DNA of 64,000 nt from Methylotuvimicrobium buryatense 5G (GTDB lineage: Bacteria > Pseudomonadota > Gammaproteobacteria > Methylococcales > Methylomonadaceae). Positions 54,330 to 63,196 of this stretch are shown here, piece after piece; the stretch's first letter is position 1, and each line of letters opens with the position of its first letter. Both the position numbers and the translations under genes were made by a program. The notes beneath the pieces are model-generated. The model was not told the DNA's origin. It did not search any database and worked only from the letters and a program-made list of their open reading frames with translations. The stretch covers positions 1,515,422-1,579,421 of the forward strand of contig NZ_KB455575.1 of the NCBI RefSeq assembly GCF_000341735.1, given 5' to 3'.

Positions 54330-56102
54330 TCACCGTAATCTGTCGACGAAGCTTTTGTCGATTCGGCAGCCGCCTATCTCAGGGTAATCGTTCAGGCTTT
54401 GCTCGAAATCCCGAAAAGTCGGATGCTGAAAAGCAATCCGCGAAATTTTTCCGGATTGAATTTCAAATTCTATAGCTCCGCCTTTCGGCCATGGCGAACC
54501 GTCTTGCGTCGTAAACATCAATAAACCGATATGGCCTAATGGCTTGCCTTGCTCGATGGCCGGCCGCGTACAACTCAGTTGATCGATATAAAGCCACGAA
54601 AAAACTTGTTCGAATTGCTGATAACCGATCACTATCCCTTCTCCGGGCATATAGTCGATGCCGAGCATACTCTCGAGGCCGAATTCGCCAAGATGATTCT
54701 GCAATAGCACCTTACCGCCTCCTTCTTTAGGGGTGGCAATCAACGGATAAATCTGTCTCGCCATTTCCGCCGGATTTTTGTTTTGAATCACCGAGGTCAA
54801 TTGGCGTCCGATCGATTGTACCGGTCCCAGCACGCTTTCTTTCTTTTGACGGGCATCCTGAATGGCCTGCCAGTCTTGCGCGCTATTGACGGACAAGCCC
54901 ATCATCGCCATCGTTTGATAATCTTCATCGATCAAACAGCCGGAAAAATTGCGGCTTCGAAATTGTTGTAGCGTTGCCGGACGAAGGTCATCTGCGATAG
55001 CTCGAATTTTCGGAATATTGTAGTTCGACCAGTCCGGAGACTGAGCGAGATAATAATAAAGCACTGCATTCCGGTCGAATTTATTAAATCCCAAGCCTCG
55101 CAAGACCCGCTTTAACTTACGGCATTGGCTTTCAACTTCACCGTATTTCCTCCAATCCGGCTGCAAATTCGGCTTTTCATCGATTGGAGAGTTTTCCAGC
55201 AATTGCCTGAGCTCGATATTGCCTTCACCCATTCGAATCGGCATGCTCAATAACTCCTGCAACGAAACATCCCTCGCACTGGGTATCCCTGCGGAAACTT
55301 GTTTGAGCAATAAAGACGAGCGTATCTCGGGGTAAATCCTCAATTCGCCCAATTGTTTCGGTCCGCCTGAGAACGGATTGCCGCCTTCGACGACTTCATA
55401 AACCGGCAGACGCGTCTCTCTAAATACCGTCTTATTGCCATCGCTTTGAATAGCGAGCGGCAAGGTATGGGTCTCGGTACTGACTTTTGCTTCGGACGGC
55501 GCCGATACCGCAGTTTGTCCGATCGGGCTCTGCACCCACTCGTCGGCCAACTTACCCATCACAGCAATGCCGATACCGACCCCGGTCAAGGCCAGAAGAT
55601 TTGTACTTTTATGAACATCGCCGATAATTTTGGATATATCGGTATCGCTCTGATTACTGGTCATGAATTGGTAATCAATCGTAGTGTCCTTGCTTAAATC
55701 CAGTCTTAACCATGGCGTTAGCGCGGCTTTACGCGTTTCGAGATTGAAGTTGCATTTTCCGCTGCTACCTTGATAAACGAGTGCCGTAACCTCCTGTTTA
55801 TAATTTAGCGCTTCGTTTTTAACTTTAAAAACAACCCCCGCTGTCGAACTTCCTTTTTCATAGCCGGACCCTATTTCGCTGCAGCCCGTTTTGAGCGTAC
55901 TATCGCCTTTTAACTCGAATTCGGAAAATAACTGAACGTAATAGTCGTCTCCGTCAACGGCTTGATAACCGCCAAGGGGCTTTAAATCATTTGCTTGAGC
56001 AACCGGATAATCGACCGCAATCTGACGGGAAGTTGAGCATCCTGTCAGGACAAGACCAACCGCCCCAGCGATTTGCAGCAGAAAAAAATTACGAAAACGC
56101 AT
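54330..56102 (-). CDS. Large predicted lipoprotein, unknown function
   Basis: About 590 residues with signal FLLQIAGAVGLVLTGC (lipobox LTGC), so it is probably anchored by the cysteine in the outer membrane. Near residues 170-190 is a glycine-rich hydrophobic stretch (LLALTGVGIGIAVMG). The C-terminal half contains LGEFGLESMLGIDYMPGEG and FQHPTFRDFEQSLNDYPEIGGCR. No family is recognised. I prefer the ATG at 56102 because AAGG stands 7 bases ahead of it; the ATG at 56108 is too close to that site. A family E repeat precedes it. Confidence 0.75.
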   Translation of the reverse strand: MRFRNFFLLQIAGAVGLVLTGCSTSRQIAVDYPVAQANDLKPLGGYQAVDGDDYYVQLFSEFELKGDSTLKTGCSEIGSGYEKGSSTAGVVFKVKNEALNYKQEVTALVYQGSSGKCNFNLETRKAALTPWLRLDLSKDTTIDYQFMTSNQSDTDISKIIGDVHKSTNLLALTGVGIGIAVMGKLADEWVQSPIGQTAVSAPSEAKVSTETHTLPLAIQSDGNKTVFRETRLPVYEVVEGGNPFSGGPKQLGELRIYPEIRSSLLLKQVSAGIPSARDVSLQELLSMPIRMGEGNIELRQLLENSPIDEKPNLQPDWRKYGEVESQCRKLKRVLRGLGFNKFDRNAVLYYYLAQSPDWSNYNIPKIRAIADDLRPATLQQFRSRNFSGCLIDEDYQTMAMMGLSVNSAQDWQAIQDARQKKESVLGPVQSIGRQLTSVIQNKNPAEMARQIYPLIATPKEGGGKVLLQNHLGEFGLESMLGIDYMPGEGIVIGYQQFEQVFSWLYIDQLSCTRPAIEQGKPLGHIGLLMFTTQDGSPWPKGGAIEFEIQSGKISRIAFQHPTFRDFEQSLNDYPEIGGCRIDKSFVDRLR

Positions 56103-56129
56103 ACTCATACCTTAGATAATAAAAATGAC

Positions 56130-56357
56130 ATAAACCTAAAAAGAGCAGTTGAGAGTCTCAAACTACCGTTCGCCCTGAGCCCTTCGGCTACGCTCAGGAG
56201 AGCCCCTTCGACTACGCTCAGGAGAGTCCTGTCGAAGGGTAAAGGGTAGCTTGAGGCTTCACAAAGCTGGTGAAAGTGTTGTAGCCCCTTCATGCTTCGA
56301 CAGGGCTCAGCACGAACGGTCTACAACACTTGCCAACTGCTCTTTTTTAGGATAAAG
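56130..56357 (-). repeat. Family E copy E2
   Basis: It is the reverse-oriented longer version of E1, with a partly duplicated GCTACGCTCAGGAGAG arm. As with E1, its TTTTTAGGTTTAT end faces a lipoprotein start codon, here 28 bases away. Confidence 0.82.
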
Positions 56358-56381
56358 GATCACTTTGTGTATTCGACTAGT

Positions 56382-57518
56382 TCATTCGACCATCGACTGC
56401 AAAATAACGAATTTACGATTAGCGGCAATTACCGAAACATTGCCGAACAATTTCTTCAACTCCAGATGATAACCCAAGTGGCGATTACCAATGACCAGCA
56501 ACTTCCCTCCTCGCTTTATGACTTCTCTCGCTTGCCGAAACATTTTAGCGGCGATCATATCGCCGACCGCATTCTGTTGATGAAAAGGCGGATTGCACAA
56601 AATCACATCGGCCGATTCTGCGGTAAAGTCGGACAAACAATCGCCGACACTAAAATTCGCTAACCTGCTCTCGCCGAAAGCCAATTTAAAATTTTCCCGC
56701 GCCGACGCAATCGCCATGAACGACTCGTCGACGAAATGCACCACCGCATTCGGATTGCGTTCGGCTGCAAGCAAGCCTACGATACCATTACCGCAGCCAA
56801 GATCTATGATAGTTTCGGCATTGGGAAAACAACCGATATGCTCAATAAAAAAACGAGTACCGATATCGAGGCTGTCCCGCGAAAACACATTGGCATGATT
56901 AACGATCGTATAATTCGTCCCCTCTAACCGGTAACTCAACGGATAAGGATTTACCGGCAACGAAATATTATCGTCCGGTTCGGAAAAAATCAGTCGCGAT
57001 TTTTTCCATGCCTGCGCGGTGCTTGTTGTACCGACAATCGTTTCCAATAAGCGCCAAACGTTAGCGCTAAGATTTTTGACCATCCCGGCTGTGATGATTC
57101 GAGTTGCCGAGGTCATGAAAGGCCGTAACGAAATCAGTTGGTATTCGAGCAATGCCAATGTTTTCGGCGCCTTAATCACAATTAAATCATACTTTTGCAC
57201 GGGCAACTCGAGACTTGTCATCAATCGAACGCCGTCTATCGACAAGGCATTCTCGGAAAAATTCATTAGTGTCGCTTGCTGGCTTAAATAGGAGTCGGAT
57301 AATGCGGACGGCTTGAAGCCATGTAAGGCAACCGTTAGAGCGCCGAAACTGTCATTAACGATCAAAACGCGAGCGCCAATAGAAGGCAATTGAGCTTCGG
57401 ACAGATAATTTAGCAAATATTCGTCGGAAGCATCGTATGCCCTAAGGAGCTCACGCCGACGCAAGGGCAAGCGCCGTAAGTTAAATCGACCTTGCGGGAC
57501 CGATAAGACATCAGCCAT
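56382..57518 (-). CDS. rlmG: 23S rRNA (guanine-1835-N2)-methyltransferase
   Basis: The 378 residues are the same length as E. coli RlmG (YgjO). An N-terminal inactive methyltransferase-like half (ARVLIVNDSFGALTVAL) precedes a C-terminal active half. The latter has the S-adenosylmethionine motif IIDLGCGNGIVGLLAA (near residue 240) and the catalytic NPPFHQQ. This two-domain layout separates RlmG/RsmC from single-domain enzymes. RsmC is the main alternative, but the length and N-terminal start favour RlmG. It is transcribed divergently from the oxygenase at 57689. Confidence 0.85.
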   Translation of the reverse strand: MADVLSVPQGRFNLRRLPLRRRELLRAYDASDEYLLNYLSEAQLPSIGARVLIVNDSFGALTVALHGFKPSALSDSYLSQQATLMNFSENALSIDGVRLMTSLELPVQKYDLIVIKAPKTLALLEYQLISLRPFMTSATRIITAGMVKNLSANVWRLLETIVGTTSTAQAWKKSRLIFSEPDDNISLPVNPYPLSYRLEGTNYTIVNHANVFSRDSLDIGTRFFIEHIGCFPNAETIIDLGCGNGIVGLLAAERNPNAVVHFVDESFMAIASARENFKLAFGESRLANFSVGDCLSDFTAESADVILCNPPFHQQNAVGDMIAAKMFRQAREVIKRGGKLLVIGNRHLGYHLELKKLFGNVSVIAANRKFVILQSMVE

Positions 57519-57688
57519 AAGAAAACAAATATTTTAATGGGCGGTTCTGTGGCATCATTGATGAAGAAATGGGCAAGCCATAATCGGCGCGATATTATAG
57601 CCTAGAATTAAACCGTATCTTTAGTCTTGCTTTTTTTGCATTTCAAGGCTAAATTCGCGCGGCTTTTCATTTACTTGAGTAATATTAC

Positions 57689-58339
57689 TTGCAACCCAGC
57701 TTATTACCTACCACGACACCGACTCATCCGAAGCCTATTTTCGACGAACTGGCCGATCAATTGATCGATAGAGGCTGGCATGTCATTGAAAACTATTTCG
57801 ATACTACGTTAATAAAAAGCTTAGTTGCCGACCTTAAAGCCTACGATAACGATGGCGAACTAACTCCGGCCGGCATCGGCCGGGGCATCGGCTTCACGTT
57901 GGACGAAAATATCCGCGGCGATAAAACCCGTTGGCTTACACGAAGCACCAATGCCCAAAAGCGCTATTTAGACGAAATGGAGGTGCTTCGTCATGAAATC
58001 AACCGGCTGCTTTTCATGGGCTTATTCGAATATGAAAGCCATTTTGCATGCTATGAACCGGGCGCTTATTATCTAAAGCATAGGGACAGTTTTCGAGGTG
58101 CGGCAGGCCGAATCTTAACGACAGTGGCTTACCTTAACGAAACTTGGCAAAACGAGGACGGCGGCTTTCTGGCCATCTACAACCCGAAAAGCGAACAAGT
58201 CGCAGCACGGATCAAACCTTTGGCAGGAACACTGGTCGTATTTCTCAGTGAAGATATACCGCACGAGGTCGAGCCGACAAACCGTCAACGCTTGAGTATT
58301 GCCGGCTGGTTTAAATGCAATACCGGCGAAATTATCTAA
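57689..58339 (+). CDS. 2-oxoglutarate/Fe(II)-dependent dioxygenase (prolyl 4-hydroxylase-like)
   Basis: The 216 residues hold the iron ligands His and Asp in LKHRDSF and the distal His in EDIPHEV. The 2-oxoglutarate arginine lies in NRQRLSIAGWF, all in the usual order and spacing. The fold predicts hydroxylation of a protein or small molecule; the substrate is unknown. No in-frame ATG lies near the N-terminus, so a TTG start (after TGAGTAATATTAC) is assumed. The start is the least certain part. The final residues KCNTGEII end before a repeat-poor spacer. Confidence 0.82.
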   Translation: MQPSLLPTTTPTHPKPIFDELADQLIDRGWHVIENYFDTTLIKSLVADLKAYDNDGELTPAGIGRGIGFTLDENIRGDKTRWLTRSTNAQKRYLDEMEVLRHEINRLLFMGLFEYESHFACYEPGAYYLKHRDSFRGAAGRILTTVAYLNETWQNEDGGFLAIYNPKSEQVAARIKPLAGTLVVFLSEDIPHEVEPTNRQRLSIAGWFKCNTGEII

Positions 58340-58453
58340 CTCCGAAGCCAATTTTTCCGAAAAATAGACCATTGGCACCTGATTGACTGACAAAAGTCGA
58401 AAAGATTAGGGGATAATACCGATATTTGACCGGTTCTAGCAAGAAAGCGAAAC

Positions 58454-58978
58454 ATGCAGCGGAGCACGCCTTTATACGATAGCATCTTGAAATTATTGCG
58501 CCATGCGCCATGGCGCGATAGACGGCACCTGTATACCGTGGCTTGGATGGTTTTGGGTTTATTGTCCAGTGGTTGGATCAGTCTAAGTAAGCGGTCGCCT
58601 TATGTCGTGAGTCGTGCGGAACTGGCGCAAAGCGTCGAGAGACGTTTCAAGCGTTGGCTGACGAATGGGCGTATCGATGTGTTGCGTTTGTATGCGGCGT
58701 TATTGCGGGAGGCTCTGAAGGACGTGGCGGAAGAGCCGTTGCTGGTCGCCTTAGATATACCTTTCGCACTTCAAATTTCGGCGCAGGGGTGTCCGTCAAA
58801 GGACACCGTGAATACGTCCATGTAGGCTCTGAGACAGCATCCCTGCTGTCAAAGCCTCTGCCGAACACCCCGGTGCCTCCATACGTCAATGCCGAAATTT
58901 GAAGTGCGATGAGTATATATGTTGTGGCTACTACGGGAAATCCGGAAGAGCCCATAAAGTTAGCCATTTTTTGAGTAT
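58454..58978 (+). pseudogene. Transposase remnant (IS4-like N-terminus), interrupted by a family A repeat
   Basis: From the ATG at 58454 about 101 codons read as the N-terminal part of a DDE transposase (LLRHAPWRDRRHLYTVAWMV, SRAELAQSVERRFKRWL, PLLVALD). The frame is broken right at VALD, the usual position of the first catalytic aspartate, by repeat A14. After the repeat, ATGTTGTGG could continue it as MLW before a stop. The terminal string from 58953 recurs at 31291, so the right end of the same element is probably present there too. It cannot encode an active enzyme. Confidence 0.75.
58756..58917 (+). repeat. Family A copy A14, inside a transposase remnant, with two like ends
   Basis: Unlike other copies, both termini are of the CACTTCAAATTTCGG type. 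The left end TACCTTTCGCACTTCAAA is followed at once by the body in the orientation that normally has the GATCAAAATTCGG end. The copy is a hybrid or has an inverted end. Confidence 0.85.
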
Positions 58979-58999
58979 AAAGGGACTATGTCAACGTCT

Positions 59000-59842
59000 T
59001 CATAATCGCCCTAACAATTCGGCTTTTTTGGCATTGTATTCATCGTCAGTCAATATGCCTTTATTTTTCAAATCAGTGAGCTTTTCGATAGTCACAAAAA
59101 TGTCCTCTTCATGGCCTGATGCCGGCTTATTGCGTGCAGTCGACTGCTGCTGGTCAGATGTAGACTTGGCTTCCCGTGGTACGTTGTCGACCGAAATCAC
59201 AGGCAAACTGTTTACGTCGACCAAACCGTATTGGCTGGAAAAAGACAAAGATCCTCCTACCGACTGTTGCTGAGAAAACCCACTAATTTGGTGATCCAGC
59301 GTGTCGTAAAGCGTTACATGCCCATTGGCTTCAATCGCTAATCGGTGAATAGTCGCAAAATAGGCATAACGTACATTGTTTTGTGCCCCTGTACTGGTAG
59401 GAAATTGTAAACCGACAGGCCACCAGTTTGCGGACTGAGTATTTGAAGGCGGGACGAATAAGCTAACCGGCCCCGATGGCCCATTGCTATTTTGCTGCTG
59501 TTGGCCTCCAGAATAATTGCTTTGCTGCTGAGATCCTTGTGATTGCGACTGGAAAGACCGCGTTTGAAGCAAATTCGACTGGCTCGCGACTAAATCGGAT
59601 AATTCTTGACACAATCCAGCGATGGAATTTTTGAGTTGATTATTAAACATGTCGCCCACCATAATCATTCCGCCACGCATCCATTGCCCCGAGCCGCCGA
59701 ATTCAGGATGATTGAATTGAGCCATCGATCCGTTGCCATTGATCACAGATTGCAAAAGACTGAACACCGCATCAAAGCTGAAATGATAACGCTGAGCGAG
59801 TTGATTGATAATGGAAGAGCCTTCCGGCGTAAGCTGATTCAT
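59000..59842 (-). CDS. SHOCT-domain protein with Gln/Ser-rich middle
   Basis: The 280 residues run from the ATG at 59842. The N-terminal part (about 1-75) is helical and glycine-containing (HPEFGGSGQWMRGGMIMVGDMF). A low-complexity Gln/Ser/Gly stretch (about 85-125) and a globular middle (WWPVGLQFPTSTGAQNNVRY) follow. The C-terminal SHOCT motif reads IEKLTDLKNKGILTDDEYNA followed by KKAELL. SHOCT domains are found at the ends of many membrane-associated or oligomeric proteins; no enzymatic function is known. It lies between repeats and is not in an operon. Confidence 0.8.
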   Translation of the reverse strand: MNQLTPEGSSIINQLAQRYHFSFDAVFSLLQSVINGNGSMAQFNHPEFGGSGQWMRGGMIMVGDMFNNQLKNSIAGLCQELSDLVASQSNLLQTRSFQSQSQGSQQQSNYSGGQQQQNSNGPSGPVSLFVPPSNTQSANWWPVGLQFPTSTGAQNNVRYAYFATIHRLAIEANGHVTLYDTLDHQISGFSQQQSVGGSLSFSSQYGLVDVNSLPVISVDNVPREAKSTSDQQQSTARNKPASGHEEDIFVTIEKLTDLKNKGILTDDEYNAKKAELLGRL

Positions 59843-59887
59843 TGAATTTTCCGCCAAAGTACAAAATTGAGAGCGTTTACTTCTTAC

Positions 59888-60097
59888 TATACTCATCGCA
59901 GATCAAAATTCGGCGCCGGGAAGCCCGTCAAAGGACGCCGTGAATACGTCCATGTAGGCTCTATGCCAGCTCCATGTTGGCAAAGCCTTTGCGAGCGCCA
60001 TGGATGGCGTGAATGTCGATTTTGCAGGAGCAAAAATCGACCTAGCACCCCGGAGCCTCCTTAGTCACCTGCCGAATTTTGAAGTACGAAAGGTATA
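59888..60097 (+). repeat. Family A copy A15, with one extra cassette
   Basis: This copy has the cassette GCGCCATGGATGGCGTGAAT with a following GATTTTGCAGGAGCAAAAATC hairpin inserted after CAAAGCCTTTGCGA. The same cassette occurs in the unrelated element B4. Confidence 0.86.
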
Positions 60098-60125
60098 TTT
60101 CCGATAATTTACCCGGCCCATAAGA

Positions 60126-60360
60126 TAACCTGATTAGCAAGTTTCTTCAGCTAAAGCCCAAAAACCAGCATATCCCTAGCAGGACGGGGTTTGCAACCCC
60201 GTCCTAAACGTTTTGACTTTGGCCGAAGTTAGCCGAAATGTTTAGGGCAAACCGAAACGTTGGGGACGGGTTAAATAACCCGTCCCGCAGAAGTGGCTAC
60301 GACTGGCCACTGCTCGGACAATTGGCTTCAGCAAGCTGAAGCATCTTGCTAATCAGGTTA
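60126..60360. repeat. Family G repeat, complete copy G2 with terminal inverted repeats
   Basis: The left end TAACCTGATTAGCAAG...CTTCAGC is mirrored at the right as GCTGAAG...CTTGCTAATCAGGTTA. The inner part holds the two GGACGGGG-type palindromes. This copy defines the element ends. Between 60361 and 60732 I see only a family E fragment and no gene. Confidence 0.85.
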
Positions 60361-60732
60361 AGTTAAACCTAAATGTCGGCATCCAATCCATATGAATGCC
60401 TTCAAACCAAAGTCATCGTTAGCTCTAAGTTCCTGTAGTCCATTCTAGAATAATGTTTTCTGTTAACTTAAAGACAGTGAGATAGGATTTAATCAATGGA
60501 AAGATTGAAACGATTTCCTTGCTTTGTCAATAACTTTCTAATCGAAGAATGGGCGGGATTTAGAATACTCATTCAATGGGTAGCGCGTGGAATCCGCTCA
60601 TGCTTCGACAGGCCCAGCACGAACGGATTTCAGGAGGTTAACTGATTTTTTTAGGTTCATATCAACAGAGCGCCAAATGGAATAGTAATCGTACTCCCTT
60701 TTGATTGAAAAATCGTCCAAGCGTCCAGACCC

Positions 60733-60996
60733 CAGCAATTCCCAGTTTGAGCAGTTTCGCCGATTTTAGGGTGTGGGGTATGTCTGTCGAGGAACGTCGT
60801 AAACCCATCCATCGGGGCTTGGCGGCAGCTCGAACGCCAAGGATGGCGTGAATGCCGATTTTGCATGGAGCAAAAACCTGCGAACGCCAAGGATGGCGTG
60901 AATGCAGATTTTGCAGGAGCAAAAATCTGCCCTGCTGCCGACACCCTCGCCAAGCATACCCCACACCCTTTTTGATCTCCAAATTGGGAATTGCTG
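60733..60996 (+). mobile_element. MITE-like family B copy B4, expanded by a tandem cassette
   Basis: The family B ends are intact, but two tandem 50-bp units (60831-60880 and 60881-60930, each starting CGAACGCCAAGGATGGCGTG) sit in the loop of the GGCGGCAG...CTGCCG hairpin. Flanks TCCAGACCC and ACCAGGCCC match at 7 of 9 positions, suggesting an aged target duplication. Confidence 0.87.
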
Positions 60997-61033
60997 ACCA
61001 GGCCCGCCGTGCTTGCAATACTAATTTTTGTCA

Positions 61034-61208
61034 TTACAATCGAACCCCAGTCTGTTTAGCTATCTGGTAGATCGGTAAATCGACTGACGTACCGGCTCTG
61101 TGCAAAGCGATATCGATTTTTTGATAGCCGATTTTTTCGTGGAGCTCGCGTAAAAATTGTAATTTGTCCGTTATCAGTTCCTCGGCATTTTGTGTTAGTG
61201 TTTCGATA
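61034..61208 (-). pseudogene. 3' remnant of an unidentified gene, truncated by repeat A16
   Basis: About 57 codons read IETLTQNAEELITDKLQFLRE, then LHEKIGYQKIDIALHRAG and end IYQIAKQTGVRL. The composition is protein-like, with amphipathic helices, and differs from the repeat-derived frames around it. The frame opens only through repeat A16, so the start of the gene appears to have been removed. No family is recognised. Confidence 0.45.
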
Positions 61209-61366
61209 TATACCCATCGTAGATCAAAATTCGGCACCGGGGTGTCCGCCAAAGGATGCCGTGAATACGTCCATGTAGGCTCTATGCCAGCTCCATGCTG
61301 GCAAAGCCTTTGTCAGACACCCCGGCGCCTCGGACACTGCCGGAATTTGAAGTACGAAAGATATAG
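61209..61366 (+). repeat. Family A copy A16
   Basis: A complete copy 26 bases upstream of the ketosynthase start. The core has GGATGCCGTGAATACGTCC, one change. It cuts the remnant at 61034-61208. Confidence 0.85.
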
Positions 61367-61392
61367 CCAATAAACATTGTAAGGAATTAAAT

Positions 61393-62457
61393 TTGAACCC
61401 CATCCGTTATATCAATAATATATTCACCCTGGAAACAGGCATTTTTAATTCAAACAACGACCTGCTTGGTTATTACGAAGAAGCTGTAGACAAGCTGGAC
61501 ATGGATGTAGAGGAAAAGGAAAAACTGCACAAGGCGGTTAAATATTTTCTCGTTGGGCAACGCACCCGCCGCGTTGTAGATGGTTGGCTGGACTTTAAAA
61601 ACTTTGACGAAAAAGCCGCCGGTTTCGAACGGGGAATCGATGAGTCTATTGCCGGTCTTTCCTTACAGCTTTCTGAAGCGTTTGCCGATAAAAATATTTC
61701 GTTTGATGCTGTGTTCACCATCAGCGCTACCGGTACTATTATGCCAGGGATCAGTTATCGTTTAGCTCGTCATTTGCCGGATTTGATTCGCCCCAACAGT
61801 TTGATTATAGACTTAGGCCATGTCGGCTGTACCGGTGGAGTAAAAGCCTTGAATCTGGCTAAATCTTTAAGTTCAGACTTTAAAAATATTTTAGTGGTCA
61901 GCATCGAAGTGCCTTGTACGTTGGCTAATTTACAATCCAAAAAGGTAGATGTTTGGCAGGGTAATTGCACTTTTGGCGACGGCGCGGCTGCGTTGTGGAT
62001 TTCCTCTGATGCAGAACAAGGCGACATGGCGCTGGAGCTGGAGCAGATTCACTACACCCAAAAAGCCCAACAAGGACTGGATTTAATCCATTGGGGTTAT
62101 GACGGTTATTACAGCTTTGAACTGGCTGATGAAACGACTTTTAACCGAGATGTGCAAGCGTTTGTTCTGGAAGTGTTAAAAGAAACCGAACAGACCTGGC
62201 GCAGCAATAACCAATGGGCGATTCATCCAGCCGGTATTCTGCTGTTGTTAAAACTCAGCAAAAAACTGGGCTTGCCGCGTGGTACTATTGCCCCTTCTGT
62301 CGCACATTATGAAAAGTTTTCCAATATGAGCAGCGCCAGCATTATGTATATTCTCAAAGAGATTGCCAAAGCAGAAAGTCAGAATCAGGCTATCAATCTG
62401 CTGACAATGGGCGCGGGTTTTAACGTAATTTATGGTTGTGTAAGAAAGGTACGCTAA
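61393..62457 (+). CDS. Ketosynthase III / type III polyketide synthase-like condensing enzyme
   Basis: The 354-residue thiolase-fold enzyme has a predicted Cys nucleophile in LGHVGCTGGVKAL, His in WAIHPAGILLLL, and Asn in FSNMSSASIMYIL. This Cys-His-Asn set is shared by KAS III and chalcone synthase-type enzymes. It would condense an acyl starter with malonyl groups; the adjacent ACP gene favours an ACP-dependent KAS III role. The start is a TTG supported by AAGGA 7 bases upstream. AT-rich codon use here and in the next gene differs from the surrounding genes, suggesting horizontal transfer. Confidence 0.82.
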   Translation: MNPIRYINNIFTLETGIFNSNNDLLGYYEEAVDKLDMDVEEKEKLHKAVKYFLVGQRTRRVVDGWLDFKNFDEKAAGFERGIDESIAGLSLQLSEAFADKNISFDAVFTISATGTIMPGISYRLARHLPDLIRPNSLIIDLGHVGCTGGVKALNLAKSLSSDFKNILVVSIEVPCTLANLQSKKVDVWQGNCTFGDGAAALWISSDAEQGDMALELEQIHYTQKAQQGLDLIHWGYDGYYSFELADETTFNRDVQAFVLEVLKETEQTWRSNNQWAIHPAGILLLLKLSKKLGLPRGTIAPSVAHYEKFSNMSSASIMYILKEIAKAESQNQAINLLTMGAGFNVIYGCVRKVR

Positions 62458-62739
62458 ATGAATAAAACAGAGATTTTACAATTTATGCAAGATTATATTG
62501 TCAACAATACTACACATAAAGATATTGCCGACATTGCTGACTATCGTATGTCAGAGCTGTTGACCAGCAGTCTTGATATTGTTTATTTTGCGGTAGACCT
62601 GGAAGAGGTTTTAGGGTTTGAGGAAGACACGCTCAATATTGAAGAATGGGTGGATAAATTTGAAAAAATCACTTTTGACAAGTTAGCTGAGCAGCTTGAA
62701 CAAATGGTTGTTGATATTAAAGGTGCAAATCAGGCTTAA
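62458..62739 (+). CDS. Acyl carrier protein
   Basis: The 93 residues include the phosphopantetheine serine in LLTSSLDIVYFAVDLEEVLG, a variant of the usual DSLD motif (SSLD). Acidic helices follow, as in ACPs. Its ATG directly follows the ketosynthase stop, so the two are cotranscribed. The N-terminal MNKTEILQFMQDYI is mirrored in the truncated copy at 62761. Dedicated ACPs of this kind carry intermediates for a specialised acyl or polyketide product rather than general fatty acid synthesis. Confidence 0.85.
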   Translation: MNKTEILQFMQDYIVNNTTHKDIADIADYRMSELLTSSLDIVYFAVDLEEVLGFEEDTLNIEEWVDKFEKITFDKLAEQLEQMVVDIKGANQA

Positions 62740-62760
62740 AACATTTTTTGATAGCGGATT

Positions 62761-62937
62761 ATGAACAGTTCGGATATTTTAAACTTCATGCAAAGTTATA
62801 TTGCCAGAAATACACCGTATAAAGAAATTGCAGAAATTAGCGCTTATCAAATAAAAGAATTGCTGATCAACAGTCTTGACACAGTTGATTTTGCAATGGA
62901 TTTGCATCGCTTTTTCTTGGCGGGGCGAGTTATTTAA
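62761..62937 (+). pseudogene. Second acyl carrier protein, truncated by repeat G4
   Basis: The frame gives 58 residues, MNSSDILNFMQSYIARNTPY to FAMDLHRFFLAGRVI. It aligns with the preceding ACP through the phosphopantetheine serine (INSLDTVDF) and then runs into repeat G4 at about 62919. The last residues (LAGRVI) and the stop come from the repeat. The second half of the carrier fold (helix III onward) is missing, so function is doubtful. Confidence 0.8.
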
Positions 62938-63009
62938 TCCGCCCCGAACGTTTTGGTTTGGCTTGGCCACGTTCGAAACGTTCAGGACGGGGTTACAAAC
63001 CCCGCCCTG
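62919..63009 (-). repeat. Family G repeat, copy G4 (inner part)
   Basis: GGCGGGGCGAGTTA-TT-TAATCCGCCCC and AGGACGGGGT...ACCCCGCCCT palindromes are separated by the AACGTTTTGGTTTGG spacer. It lies across the 3' end of the second ACP gene. Confidence 0.8.
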
Positions 63010-63037
63010 TTCAGCAGAACAAAAACAGACTTAATTA

Positions 63038-63177
63038 ATATACCTTTCGCACTTCAAATTTCGGCAGTCCATAAGGAGGCGCCGGGGTGCTCGGCAAAGG
63101 CTTTGCCTTCATGGGATCTATTCACGGCGTCCTTTGACGGACACCCTGGTGCCGAATTTTGATCTGCGATGGGCATA
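63038..63177 (-). repeat. Family A copy A17, shortened
   Basis: The second hairpin is reduced: GCTTTGCCTTCATGGGATC replaces the usual GCCAGCAT...GCTGGC. It ends 19 bases before the hydrolase start. Confidence 0.82.
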
Positions 63178-63196
63178 TAAAGGGAGACAATTAAAA

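Noticed and set aside
60126-60360. Integron attC site or transcription terminator
   Set aside because: No integrase and no cassette-like gene array is present, and the palindromes lack the attC core sites and any T-run; the ends fit a repeat element better.
8966-63177. Many short open frames such as those giving GREYVHVGSMPAPC or VFTASFDGHPGAEF peptides
   Set aside because: The same peptides recur wherever family A to C repeats occur, in all orientations and without ribosome-binding sites, so they are translations of repeat DNA.
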